Below are positions 1 through 11,312 of a stretch of 64,000 bases of DNA, one piece after another. Below the pieces are notes generated by a model. It worked only from the letters and a program-made list of their open reading frames with translations. It searched no databases and had not been told where the DNA came from. Made by a program: the position numbers and the translations under genes. The number at the start of each line of letters is the position of its first letter. The stretch's first letter is position 1. The stretch comes from Piper betle (taxonomy: Eukaryota > Streptophyta > Magnoliopsida > Piperales > Piperaceae): positions 1 to 64,000 of the forward strand of contig JAURVB010011016.1 of the NCBI GenBank assembly GCA_033002965.1. The letters run 5' to 3'.

Positions 1-1154
1 AGATATGTTGACTTTCTTAAGAAGCATGGGTGATTAATCAATGTTGAGCTAATCCATCTACAAGAGAACAAAGCGGGCACTAGAATTCCGTCATCTCGTG
101 CCAGATCCTCCCTACCTAAATTCCACTCATGATATGAATCTTCTACCTTCCATTTGATTTACTCCAAAATACATTTGAAGAAGAGAATCAGTGGGGCAAC
201 AAAAGTTTGAAAAATACCCTTCACCATCCAATCCTACACAACGTTCTTATCTCCCACCGTAACCTAATGATATATGAAAAGCATGTTCATAAGTACCGTA
301 TATGTGAGTGTACCCAGCACACCCAAATTGTTTAGTCGGAGATGAAGGCTTCGGTTGGCCATAGCGGCGGTGACGATGACTAGAAGACTAAGGCGGCCAG
401 GAGAGGAAGAGTTATATTTCGGGAACGCCAAGGAAGTCAGGCCGGAGTCTGAGCAGAGGAGGAGGGGATGGGTCAGGGACGGTGGTTGGAGATGAAGATT
501 CCCGTCTGCTACAGTGGCGGTTGCGGCGGCACGGTGTGGCACGGCCATAAGAAGAGGTCGGTCGGGAGAGAAGTTGAAGACGCGTTTCGGTTGGGGGAGA
601 AATTGCATGTAAGGGTAATTTTGTAATTAAAATTTGATTCACGCTCGATTAGACTTGAGTCAATAATAATAAAATAAATCCCAAAAATACTAAATAAAAT
701 CTAATAAAATCCAATAAAATGTTATACAATTAAATTGAATTAAGCCAATTTAAATTTCTTGATATTTAAAAAAACATAATTTTTTGTGTTTGATTTCTAT
801 ATTGTGTATATTTGTTGGGTATTTATTTTTTGGGTTTGATTTAGTGCTTTCATTTTTTTCATATAAGTATTTTTCATATCATGTTATCAGCAAACATTGA
901 AGAAATTTTTAGTATAAATGTGCATCCTCTATTAATATTTTTTTCTTTTTCATAAAATGATGTGATATTTTTTATAGATTACTATTAACGAAATAAGTAT
1001 GGAACACCTTTTGGAAGCCGTGAAGGAAAGAGACCATTGGAAATTAGCGGCTAGGAAAAATCCGAAGAAGTGTATTTTAATGTAAAATTATATCCCCCTT
1101 ATTATATTTTTAAATATATTTTGAGTAGACAAATGACATTATATATATTATTAA

Positions 1155-1315
1155 GTCGACTTAGAGTAGAGCTACGAGACGAGCTCGCGTCGAGTTTGAG
1201 CTAAAATTGAGTCGAGTTGAGTCAAATATTACTTTGCTCAAACTCGACTCGTAGGATTCGAGTTCGAGGATTTAAGTGTCGAGTTTTGAGTCGAGTCTAG
1301 ATGAGCCAAATACTA
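1155..1315. repeat. GAGTCGAG-rich degenerate repeat
   Basis: This stretch is made of recurring GAGTCGAG, GAGTTTGAG and CTCGACTC words on both strands, which form an imperfect inverted repeat (arms around 1175-1235 and 1235-1300). Such CGAG-rich words are frequent in plant intergenic DNA. No element boundaries were found. Confidence 0.4.
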
Positions 1316-1799
1316 AATACTCGCGAACTGACTTACTTAATTAACAACCCTAAGTATATTAGTCAAATTTGACTTGCTTTTTAAATTAATAAATGAAGAA
1401 GTACAATTCAGAAACATCAAATTATTTATTCAAGTCATAGATATGCTCTGGTTAGTGAATTCATATATAATTCAAATAATTTAGTTGGAGCCCGCTCGCT
1501 CTGGTTAGTGAATGAATATTAGCGTCTTGGTTTACTCTATTATATAAATATATAATTGTTGTATGGTTTATTTCGTTGGTTCATAAAAATATTAATTGCA
1601 TCCATTGTTTGAATGAATGGAAAGACTTCCTGATTGTAGTATTATAACATGAATATAATGATACTTTATTACCGGTAAGTAGAAATAGGAACTCGGTAGA
1701 TAAGAAGTAAAATAATATAAGAATGATCAACGTGTATTAATAGATATGATCAACGAGCTTCTCCTTGAGTTTCTTAAGGGGCATGGGTGATCGTAGGTG

Positions 1800-1985
1800 G
1801 TGATGTCGTACGATTAGGTAGCCTTGATGGTCGTGCGACCATCAAATTTGGACTCATTTTAAAGCGGATCTTCTCTAAGATGGTTTCTAACCCTCACTTT
1901 CGGTAGAGCACGTGGAACTCCATTCAGAAAATTTTATGGTCGTACGATCAGAAATACTGTCATTGTCGTACGACCATCACCACCC
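1800..1985. repeat. Cluster of GTCGTACGAC-type palindromes
   Basis: Four copies of a palindromic word built on GTCGTACGAC or GGTCGTGCGACC occur within about 180 bases (near 1803, 1826, 1937 and 1963), several flanked by ATGG/CCAT that lengthens the palindrome. No coding frame explains them. Confidence 0.5.
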
Positions 1986-2836
1986 ACTTTGCAGTGATCC
2001 AAGGGCTGTAAATACCAACCCATCTGTTTTCGAGACCATAAAATACAACTCGAACGACTTCTTGTTTCCCAACTCGAATGACCTCCACCCCGAAAAGCTT
2101 TTCTAAACAATGAACCGCTCCCCCTTCTTCAAAATTAAAAAAGAGAGAGAGAGAAATCCCATGATTTTAGGTTTATTAGGAGTAAGATTCAAGAAAGTTA
2201 CAGCGACAGTTCGTCTTATACATTGAATTGTGTCCACTCAATCCATCTAATCTAATTTATTCCGATAATAAAAAGGAAATTCAATATTGACAGTTGATTA
2301 TAAAAAGTGTGGGATTTAATTAATTAAAAAATAATAATAATAATAATAAATAATAAATTCAACTATTACAGTTTATTTTCTCGTTCAATTAAAATATATA
2401 TTTAAAATTAGAACTAATTAAAATCTACACATAAGATATTATACTATTAAAGTATTTCTTATTATTTAATGAGAGTTTATCGATAAAATTAAAATTTAAT
2501 TATATTATAATGCATGGCTCAACATCTTGTATAATCTTATTATATTAATAAAAGGGGAATTTAATATTGACATGTGAATAAAAGTAGGCGATTTGATCAA
2601 TTAAAATATTAAAAAAATTAAATTAAATTATTATAATTTATCTTCTCTCAATTAAGATATGTCTTTTAGGTAGAGCCAATTAAAATATATATCTAATATA
2701 TTAAATGATTATAGCCTATCTTATTATTCAAAGAGAATTTATCAATAAAATTAAAGTTCATCCTTAATATAAGTTGCACATTGGGCCACATCTTGATTTG
2801 AAATTTAATATTTTACATACAAATTATTATTATTGT

Positions 2837-2861
2837 TATATATATATATATATATATATAT
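2837..2861. repeat. (TA)n microsatellite
   Basis: A pure TA dinucleotide run with no element inserted in it. It serves as a baseline for the (TA)n runs at 11278, 21532, 30134 and 34231. Confidence 0.95.
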
Positions 2862-4794
2862 GATTTACTTTCAGAAATTCCAAGTAAAATTAAATTGCAA
2901 AAGAACACAATTGAAGAGAATTTTTAATAAAAGTATGCATGATTATATTATTCAAGACATCTTGATTTTGAATTTTAAAATTAGTATAAATTTATAAACT
3001 TGTGGTGGTTGGAGCCGTCAAATGATATGTTGAAGGGGATCGCGACGTCAACGAAGTTGCCCTTTTTGGATGAAATTGCCCGTGAAGAAAAATAATGAAA
3101 AGAAAAGAAAGGAGGAAGGAAGAGGCAACAACCATTTAATGAAAGGAAGAAAATGACGATTAAAGAGAAAGGGAAAACCTTGATGGGTTGTGTAAAACCC
3201 GTGACTTGAGTCAGAGTTTTATGGAGTGAACCAGTCGGTTCAACCGTTGATTCGAGTCGAGTCAGCTTCATGGACCGCGAGCTGAGTTGAGGCCAACTGT
3301 GAGTTATGAGCGATGAGGGTCATGTATGCTCAAGTGTACGATGATAACGCCTGAAAGATGATGAAAAATGGGTTATCAAGTATATGGAGGTATGCAGTAT
3401 TGATTGTTATTTTTATTTGATCGTAGAATATTTTTATGGCCGAATGACGAATTAGGACGCGTTGGATCATATTCAGGTGGGTTATTAGTTATAGAGCATG
3501 TCATTTGGATGTTGTTGTGTTTGTTTTATTTTATGGAATTTTTCCATATTTTTCTAGATTTTTTTAGGATTTATTACGAACTAGTTATTATTTTGACTCG
3601 AGTAGGAATCGAGTCAATATTTATTTACAGAATTCGCCATTGAGAATACTTCTTCTTCCTCCCGACACTTACCCTTCCAAACCCTAGCCGCCGCCGCCCA
3701 CGTGTCGCCGCCGCCACTGCCGACGCCGCACTGCCGCTGATCAACGCCGCCCCGCCCCGCCGTGCAGTCGCCGTGCCGCCACGACCCACCCCGGCCACCA
3801 TCTCGCCGCCACGACGTCAGAATCGCCCCACGAAACCGCCTCGGCCGTCGCCACTTCGAGCCGGATTCCGCCGCCGTCCGGGCCGCGCCGCCACCGCTGT
3901 GACCCCGACGACCACCCCTCGCCGTCGCCGACGTTTCCCCACCATCCCGACCGCCGTCGAGGCCGGCCGCAGCCTCGATCGGAGCACGCCGCCACCGCCG
4001 CCCATTTTCGACGCCGCCGTCGACGGCCATCGCCGCCTCGGCTACCTTGTTTGACACCACCATCGGACCAAGCTCGTCGAGCTGGTGCCGATAGACCCCC
4101 TGATTGCCCCGTCCCAAATCATCGCCGGAAAACCGTCGGAATCCGCCGGAAAACCGCCGACACTCGCCGGAAAACCGTCGGAAAAATTGGATTCGTGGGA
4201 AATTCGCCGGATCATCCGCCGAACGCACCCGGTCCAATCTGATCGGACTTCGGACGCCGCTAGGTGCCGAATTCGAGTTTCGAGCCACGAAACGGAAACC
4301 CTAACCGTCGCCGATTTTCGACGACGCGAGGTATAATTTATTTTAACTTAATTATTTGAAAGTATTGATTATTAGAATTGCATGCTAGGATTGGTGAATT
4401 GTGTGTTATAATAATATATATAAATGTAGATTTGATTAAGGATAAAATATGAAATTTGTTTGATTGAGTGGTGTTAAAAATGGAGGCTAAGAAACTAATT
4501 AGGGTAACTAGGTAATGATCATGATCTAATGCAAACTAGCCTAAGTAGACTTGCTAGAATTGATATAGGTTGATGTGTGTTGATTGATGCGTGATTGTGT
4601 TGATTGTGTGTGCATGCTATAGGATGTGTGATTCATCATGCGGGCGTTAGTTTTTAGCTTGATTGTGTAGGTACGGTGTAGGAGCTCGCCGCCTAGGCGC
4701 GTGGACCCGTTTGGAGCTTCTACCAGGTCCGTTTAGGACTCGTTCTCTGTTTTTACGCTACTCTATTGTGTATTTGATTTATCATGTGCAGGAC

Positions 4795-4830
4795 GAGTTA
4801 AGTGGCGTTTTATCGGATCCCACTTAACTC
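4795..4830 (+). promoter_or_regulatory. Conserved hairpin in LTR
   Basis: GAGTTAAGTGG and CCACTTAACTC pair perfectly over 11 bases around a 14-base loop. The same structure occurs in the 3' LTR (16509-16544) and, with small changes, in the family B LTRs (about 10283-10318 and 28525-28559). It lies about 110 bases upstream of the TATA-like box. Function is unknown; conservation between two diverged LTR families suggests a role in transcription or RNA processing. Confidence 0.55.
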
Positions 4831-4939
4831 GGGCCATTTAGCCAACAGTTTTTTTTCGGATTAATAACCCTCGAGGATGAGATCCCTCGAGTTTGTTTTC
4901 GAACTTCAGATCCAGCTCAAGTTGCCTTCGGGCCTATTG

Positions 4940-4946
4940 TATAAAT
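4940..4946 (+). promoter_or_regulatory. Putative LTR TATA box
   Basis: TATAAAT sits in the same context in both family A LTRs. Family B has TATATAA at the matching position 10424-10430. This is the best candidate for the U3 promoter; the transcription start is not visible. Confidence 0.4.
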
Positions 4947-6055
4947 CCCAACCCAGGCCTATATATGTATAGTTTTCGCGTTTTCGGTGAGAGATGGGAT
5001 GAGGGTTACTTGCGGCCACGTCTTCAGATAGGGCGTGTGCTCGGAAGAGCGGGCTCTGGAGCTGGGGAGAACCCACTTCGTTCCCGAAGGATCCGGACAA
5101 CTCCACCTTTGAGTTCCTCAAACCCGGAGAAGTGTGGAGGTTTACGGGTACTGCAATGCAGCGCATGTCTAGACTTGTGGTTCAAAGGGTACTGAAGGCG
5201 ACTGCCTGAGAGTGCTCGGCCTTTGTGCTCAAGGCCAGGAGTAATATGGAAGGTGCAGAGGGCGGTAAGGAATGAAATTTGATGCGAGAAGCGATAGAGA
5301 AATGGCCAAGGTATGAGAATGAGAAAGAAAGGGGGACGCTGTCGACCCGAGGGCGACGGCCCGACGGCGACGGCTCCCGTATGTGCCCTGATGAGAGTTC
5401 TTGAGGAAGTATATGGTTTTGATTCAACAGGAGAGTTTGCTCTCCTGTGCCAGATTGATATTAGTTATTTTCCGGGCCGGTAACACTCGTTACTGACGGT
5501 TTTTCTATATATATGTAGGTGAGGAATGCGAGCGATGAAAGCTGTCGGGACTGCGGAGGAGCAGCACGGAACCGCGCACACATGTACCTGCCGCGTGTAA
5601 CGTATGTATAATGATGGTGTGTTATTGTTATGTAAATGATAATTTTGATGTGTTTGCTTGAATGAATTACTTGTTATGAAACGAACTGATAAATATGAAT
5701 GAGTAGGGAGCCTTGGAGTTCAGACTCGGCTCGGGTAAAAACGAATGAGATAATGATTTAATGTCATGGTAGATTGTTATGTGTTATCGTATTTTCATAA
5801 AATAGTATATATTTTCTTTTGGTTTCTCATTTGTTGTTTTGTCTTGTTTTTGCTTGTACATCATAGCATGCATGTAGGACCACGTTAGAACCCAATTGTT
5901 CCCATTCATGCATTTCATATTTGCATCTCCATCTTGAGACGCCGAGAGTAGATCCGGGTCGGCTTAACCGAATCTAGTAGATTAGCGAACGGTTCGGTCG
6001 CCGGTGACATTTCCGGGTCGGTTCACGGGTGAGCCGAAACGGGGTGTTACAGCAG

Positions 6056-6172
6056 TGGTATCAGAGCCAACTCTTGGCATATGTTCTACTGGTATCAGAG
6101 CCAACTCTTGACAGTGGTATCAGAGCCAACTCTTGGCATATGTTCTCTGATACCAATAGTGGTATCAGAGCT
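6056..6172 (+). other. Primer binding site, repeated four times
   Basis: TGGTATCAGAGCC, complementary to the 3' end of plant initiator-methionine tRNA, starts 5 bases after the LTR at 6056. It recurs at 6090, 6115 and 6160 (the last ends in GCT). An inverted copy, CTCTGATACCA, lies at 6145-6155 and can pair with its neighbours. One copy is normal for an LTR element; four plus an inverted one is not. Confidence 0.85.
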
Positions 6173-6341
6173 AACCCTTGGTTGATTAAGATGGTAGATG
6201 CATTACAGGTTACATGTGTGCCGAAGCTGCTCCGAGCTGTACCGACAGGTATTTTTCTGTCTTTATGTTTTTGTTCACAGATTTTCTTACCTAACAGTGG
6301 TGTGACAGGGTGAGTAGATTAGAGTAGGGTACACAAACAGG

Positions 6342-8636
6342 ATGGTGACACAGACCCGTCGGACGCAGATCAGGACCCCATCGCCTCCAGTAGTCAGACA
6401 GGATAGTCCCGACCATGGTCACAGTGACACAGCTTCCAGTCGACCTAGGACCACCATGCCACCAGCAGAGACGAGTGTACCGGTATCAGCTAGTCGTCGT
6501 ACGGAGAGCCATCGCCGAGACAGTCGACGCGACAGTCACCGCAGTGGGAGTAGTCGACAGGAAAGGGATGCTGCAATAGCTAGGCTAGTTGAGGTTCAGA
6601 TGCAAATGCAGCAGAATCAGGAGGAATTTAGGAGAGAGCTCAGACAGATAGCTCTATCAGTGGCTAGAGCAGAGAAGAGACCAGCCGTGGATGAAGAGGC
6701 GCAAGGAGAGCCAGTAGCGCCCATGGGCCCTCCGCCGCCGCCTCCTCCTCCACCGCTGCAACAGGGAGCTACCCCCGCAACAGCTCCTCTGGTTGCCCCA
6801 CTTCAGGCAAGGATGAGACAGGACGCCAGTGGACCCGCGATAGCAGGTAGCGGGCAAACCGTAGGGGGAGTGGAGCAGTTGGAGGTGACAGTGTACCAGT
6901 TGGTACGGGATCACAGTTTCCTCGTTATGAGCAAGCAGAGGGATCAAACAGATCTGTAGACGTGAGGAGTTTGGAATTGTGGCAATATGAGAGATTCGTG
7001 AAGAATGGCGGACGACCTTTCTTTGGGAAGTTGGATGCGGAGGAGGCATTCCTATGGATATCGTCGGCCATAGGAGTGTTTGATAGTATGGCATGCCCCG
7101 TAGAACACAGAGTGCGCGTCGTCACAGGAGCATTCCAAGACGAAGCGAGGATATGGTGGAGTTCGGTGCAGAATTCTGTATTTGCTCATCGCCAGCCTCA
7201 GGACATCACTTGGGAGGAATTCAGAGTGGAATTCGATGGAAAGTATTTTCCACCAGATGTTAGGAGAAGGAAGGAACGAGAGTTCCAGATGTTGAGGCAA
7301 GGGCCTATGACAGTAGTACAGTATGAGACGAGGTTTAGAGCGTTGGAGAGATTTGCACCAGATTTGGTTCCAACCGAAGGAAGAAGAATAGAGCGCTTCT
7401 ATGAAGGCCTCCATCATGAGATTCGGATGGCATACTTGGATAGGAAGTTTACTACCCTCGGTGACGTAGTGAGAGCTGCAGGTGAAGCAGAGCGGGTGAT
7501 AGCTACACGACCACGTCGAGATGTCGACCAGAGGCAGCAACATCCGAGGCCATATCAGCCAGAGCAGGGGGCACAGCAGAGACGACGTGTAGATGCGCCA
7601 GTAGCCATGAGAGCCATGGATGGCCAGGTACAGGGCAGCAGAGCCCCATTCTGTCAGAGTTGCCAACGCCATCATTGGGGAGAGTGCAGAGCAAGCAGAA
7701 ATGTATGCTACAACTGCGGTCAGCCAGGGCACCGAGCCGCAGAGTGCAGAGTAGGCACTAGGGTTTGTTACAACTGCGGTCAGCCAGGACACAGGGCCGC
7801 AGAGTGCAGAGGAGGCACTAGGGCCTGTTACAGTTGCGGTCAACTGGGACATAGGGCTGCAACGTGTCCGACTAGCCAGAGCCAGCAGTTGACACTCCCA
7901 GCGCCTCAGCAGAGACTTGCACTTCCAGCTCCCCAACAGCAGTCACAGCAGAGTGGACCAGGGAAACAGCCGAGTATAGAAGAGATTCCAGTGGTCGGCG
8001 AATTTACAGATGTATTTCCTGAGGAGATTACTGGATTGCCGCCAGACAGAGAGGTGGATCTTGCCATCGAGTTGATGCCTGGCACAACCCCAATTTCGAG
8101 AGCTCCATATAGGATGGCACCTCTGGAGCTCAAGGAACTGAAGGAACAGCTACAGACACTGTTGGACCAAGGATTCATCAGACCGAGCGTTTCCCCTTGG
8201 GGCGCACCGGTGTTATTTGTGAGGAAGAAGGATGGAAGCATGCGGTTATGCATAGATTACAGGATGCTAAACCATGCAACGGTTAAGAACAGATACCCTC
8301 TTCCTCGTATTGATGATTTATTTGACCAGTTGAGCTTAGCAGTTGTCTTTTCGAAGATTGATTTGAGATCAGGATACTACCAACTGAGGATTAGAGCAGA
8401 AGACATCCCGAAGACTGCGTTCAGGACGAGATATGGACACTACGAGTTTCTGGTCATGCCGTTTGGATTGACCAATGCTCCAGCAACATTTATGGACTTG
8501 ATGAACAGAGTGTTCAATCAGTACTTGGACCAGTTTGTGATCGTCTTTGTGGATGACATACTGGTATATTCTTCGTCTAAGGAAGAACATGCGCAACACC
8601 TGAGGATTGTGTTGCAAACACTGAGAGAGCATAGGT
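6342..8636 (+). pseudogene. gag-pol remnant: gag, triple zinc knuckle, reverse transcriptase
   Basis: The first frame (6342-6959) encodes a basic, proline-rich gag N-terminus. It is one frame off from the next, which reads through from about 6890 to 8636 and has no ATG of its own near the join, so gag has a frameshift near 6880-6900. The second frame holds the Ty3-type gag core (residues about 30-170) and three CX2CX4HX4C zinc knuckles at 7706-7747, 7766-7807 and 7826-7867, exactly 60 bases apart. It then passes straight into the RT N-terminus. The aspartic protease segment expected between knuckles and RT is absent. RT motifs are present, including the FVDD active-site box near 8547. The frame is cut at 8637 by the family B LTR, before the RNase H region. 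Confidence 0.85.
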
Positions 8637-9119
8637 TGTAAAACCCACGATTCGAGTCAGGGTTTTATATTCAGAACCGGTCGGTTCGACCGTTATTTTC
8701 GAGTTGAGTCAGTTTCAGAACACGTGTACTGAGCCGACGCCGGTCTCGTGTATGAGCCATGAGGGTCATGTGTACCCAAGTATATGATGATAACGTCATG
8801 AACACAGCAGAAAAGAATGAGTTATCAAAATATATGAGAGTATGCAGTTCATTTTTTTTATTATGATATATAATGGATCGTAGAATTAGTTTTAGGCTGT
8901 TTACCGCGTTAGGACGCGTTACAGGCATTTTGGGTGGGTTGATAGTTCTAGAGCATATCATTATGATTTTTTTGATGTTGTTTGATTTTATGGGATTTTT
9001 CCCGATTTTTATGAATTTTTTTAGGATTTAATACGACCTAGTTATTATACTTGACTCGAGCCGGAGACGAGTCAAGTCTTAATTACAAGTTTGCCACCCA
9101 ACCATCTCTTCTCCACCCC

Positions 9120-9790
9120 CGACCTTTCCTCCCCCACGCCCAAACCCTAGCCGCCGCGCCGCCCCTGTTCGCGCGCCACCGCCGCCACGGCCGACGCTGC
9201 CTGGCCGTCGATCGACGCCGCCCAGCCCGGCCACGGCGTCGCCCTGCCGCCCCGACCAGGCCCGGCCACGAGCTGGCCGCCGCGACGCGAGGAATCACCG
9301 CGGTGACGCAGCGCTTGCGTCGCCGATCGCGCCACCGCCGACCGTCGCCACCACGATCAGGTGGTCGGCTCGACGTCCTCGACCCCTCAGCTGCCTTTCC
9401 CGACCGGAGCGGAGGCCATCGCCGGCCTAGCCGGCCGGATCTAGCGACCCATCGCCGCCGCTCCATCTTATGCATTTTCCGGCGAGCCACCACCTCCGTT
9501 GGCCGCGTCGACCTCGTAGATGAGTCGGGCTCGCCGAGCCGGTTCCGAGGGTACCCAACACGACCACTTTCCGGCCAGTAGACGCCGCCGGCGATTGTCG
9601 CCGGAAAACCACCGGAATCCGCCGGAAAACCGCCAGCAGCTGCCGAAAACCGCCGGAAAATCGGAATTTCTGGAATTCACTGGAATTCACCGGATCTTCC
9701 GCGGGGCTCACCCAGTCGAGCCCGATCGAGTTTCGGACGCCGATGAGCGCCGAATTTGAGCTCCGAGACACGCGACGGAACCCTAGCCGT
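9120..9790. other. GC-rich block of family B LTR (not a gene)
   Basis: Long open frames occur on both strands here (for example 176 aa on plus, 136 aa on minus) because the DNA is very GC-rich and low in stop codons. The equivalent blocks in the other LTR copies (3660-4330, 15360-16040, 27370-28030) keep the composition but not the frames, with indels that shift them. I therefore do not call a protein. Confidence 0.7.
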
Positions 9791-11275
9791 CGCCGATTGC
9801 CGACTACGTGAGGTATAATTACCTCCGATTGAGTTATTTAAAATTGATTATGATTGTTAGTATAACATGCTAGAATTGAATAATTGTCATGATAAATGTA
9901 TGAGTATGAGTGTAGTGATGATTGCATGATGCAATTAATTGAGAATGAATAGTGAGTGATCTAATGAGGTAGATCGAGTTGAGCATGCTAATCGAGTAAT
10001 GTAACTTAGGAAAAATAGAATAAAATTGGTAGGAATAGGATGAGTTAGAATTATTTTCATATTTATGATTATTGATTGTGTTTAATTGTGGTGTGATGGT
10101 CATGTCGGATTTGATGCATCATTTAGTTAGCGGGCGTTAGTATTTAGTTTTGATGTGTAGGTACGGAGTAGGAGCTCGCCGCCTAGGCGCGATGACACGC
10201 TTGGAGCTTCTACCAGGTCCGTTTAGGACTCGTCTCTGCTTTACGCTTTTCTATTGTATGTTTATTTTATCATTTGCAGGACGGGTTAAGTGGCGTTTTA
10301 TCGGATCCCACTTAACTCGGGCCATTTAACCGAACATTTTCCGGATTAATAACCCCTCGAGGATGAGATCCCTCGAGGATGATTTCGAAACCAAGATCCA
10401 CCACAAGTTGCCTTCGGGCCTATTATATAAATCCCTACCCAGCCTATATATATAGATATGTAGTTTTCGCGTTTTCAGTGAGACGAGAGATGGAGAAATC
10501 GACTGCACGTACCATGCAGAGGATGCCGTGACAGTCAAAGCGGGCTCTGGATTAGTGCCAGCGGACTGTTCCATTCCCGAGGGATCCTGACAACTCCGCG
10601 TTTGAGTTCCTCACACCCGGAGAACGTGGAGGTTTACGGGTACTGTTTAGTACAGCGCATGTCCGGACTTGTGGTTCAAAGGGTACTAAAGGCGACTGCC
10701 TGAGAGTACTCGGCCTTCGTGCTCAAGGCCAGGAGAAATATGGAGGTAAGGAGAGGGCTTAGGATAAAGTTTCACGAGAAGTACTGAAAAAGAAGTGCCG
10801 AGAGCGGCATAGTACCAGCAGCAGATCAGTAAGTTCGGGATGCTACCGGGTCTGCAGCCCAGTGGCTCCTCAGTAGTGCCCTTCAGAGAGTTCTTGAGGA
10901 AGTATATGGTTTTCTTTCATATGAGAGTTTGCTCTCATAGCCAGCTTGTTATAGTTATTTTATTTTCCGGACCAGTAACACTTGTTACTGACGTGTTTTT
11001 ATACTATATGTAGGTAATAATCACGAGTTGGAGGAGCCAACTTGGACGGAGGAGCAATGAGGTCTTGTGCACACACACATGTTAGATTTCTTGAATGTTT
11101 AATATTGTATTGTTATGTTATTATATTGTGAATGACATTTTCAAATGCATGAGACATGATAGAATGTGAACATGATCAGAGATGCGCAGCGGAAGCGTGG
11201 TGGGTTGAAACCCCAGCTTCGGAATGAATTCATAATATGTTAGATTTTGTGTGAATGAAATCATGGATGCATGTG

Positions 11276-11277
<2 letters not shown>

Positions 11278-11312
<35 letters not shown>

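Larger units (their letters stand above)
1..3190. other. AT-rich intergenic region, no gene recognised
   Basis: No open frame here looks like a conserved protein. The minus-strand frame at 264-608 has skewed composition and no recognisable domain. Its GC-rich stretch followed by an AT-rich tract containing a GACTTGAGTC-like motif (about 640-720) resembles the layout of the LTRs further on, in reverse orientation, so it may be a very degraded LTR piece. The rest is AT-rich with A/T homopolymers and short microsatellites. Confidence 0.6.
3191..6051 (+). repeat. Family A 5' LTR
   Basis: This 2.86 kb LTR matches 14905-17860 over its length. It contains an AT-rich first part, a roughly 650-base GC-rich block (about 3660-4330) full of CCGGAAAACCGCC-type words, a conserved hairpin at 4795-4830, a TATA-like TATAAAT at 4940-4946, and the terminus GGTGTTACA at 6043-6051. 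It lacks an approximately 90-base segment present in the 3' LTR around 17528-17610, so one copy has an indel. Confidence 0.88.

Noticed and set aside
264..608. 114-aa minus-strand frame near the window start
   Set aside because: No domain; composition and flanking motifs resemble a degenerate LTR-like repeat.
3614..4288. 224-aa minus-strand open frame in the family A LTR
   Set aside because: It lies in the GC-rich LTR block, is low-complexity, overlaps frames on the other strand, and is not preserved as a frame in the other LTR copies.
7052..7936. 294-aa minus-strand frame opposite gag
   Set aside because: Shadow of the gag/zinc-knuckle coding on the plus strand; Cys/Ser-rich antisense translation.
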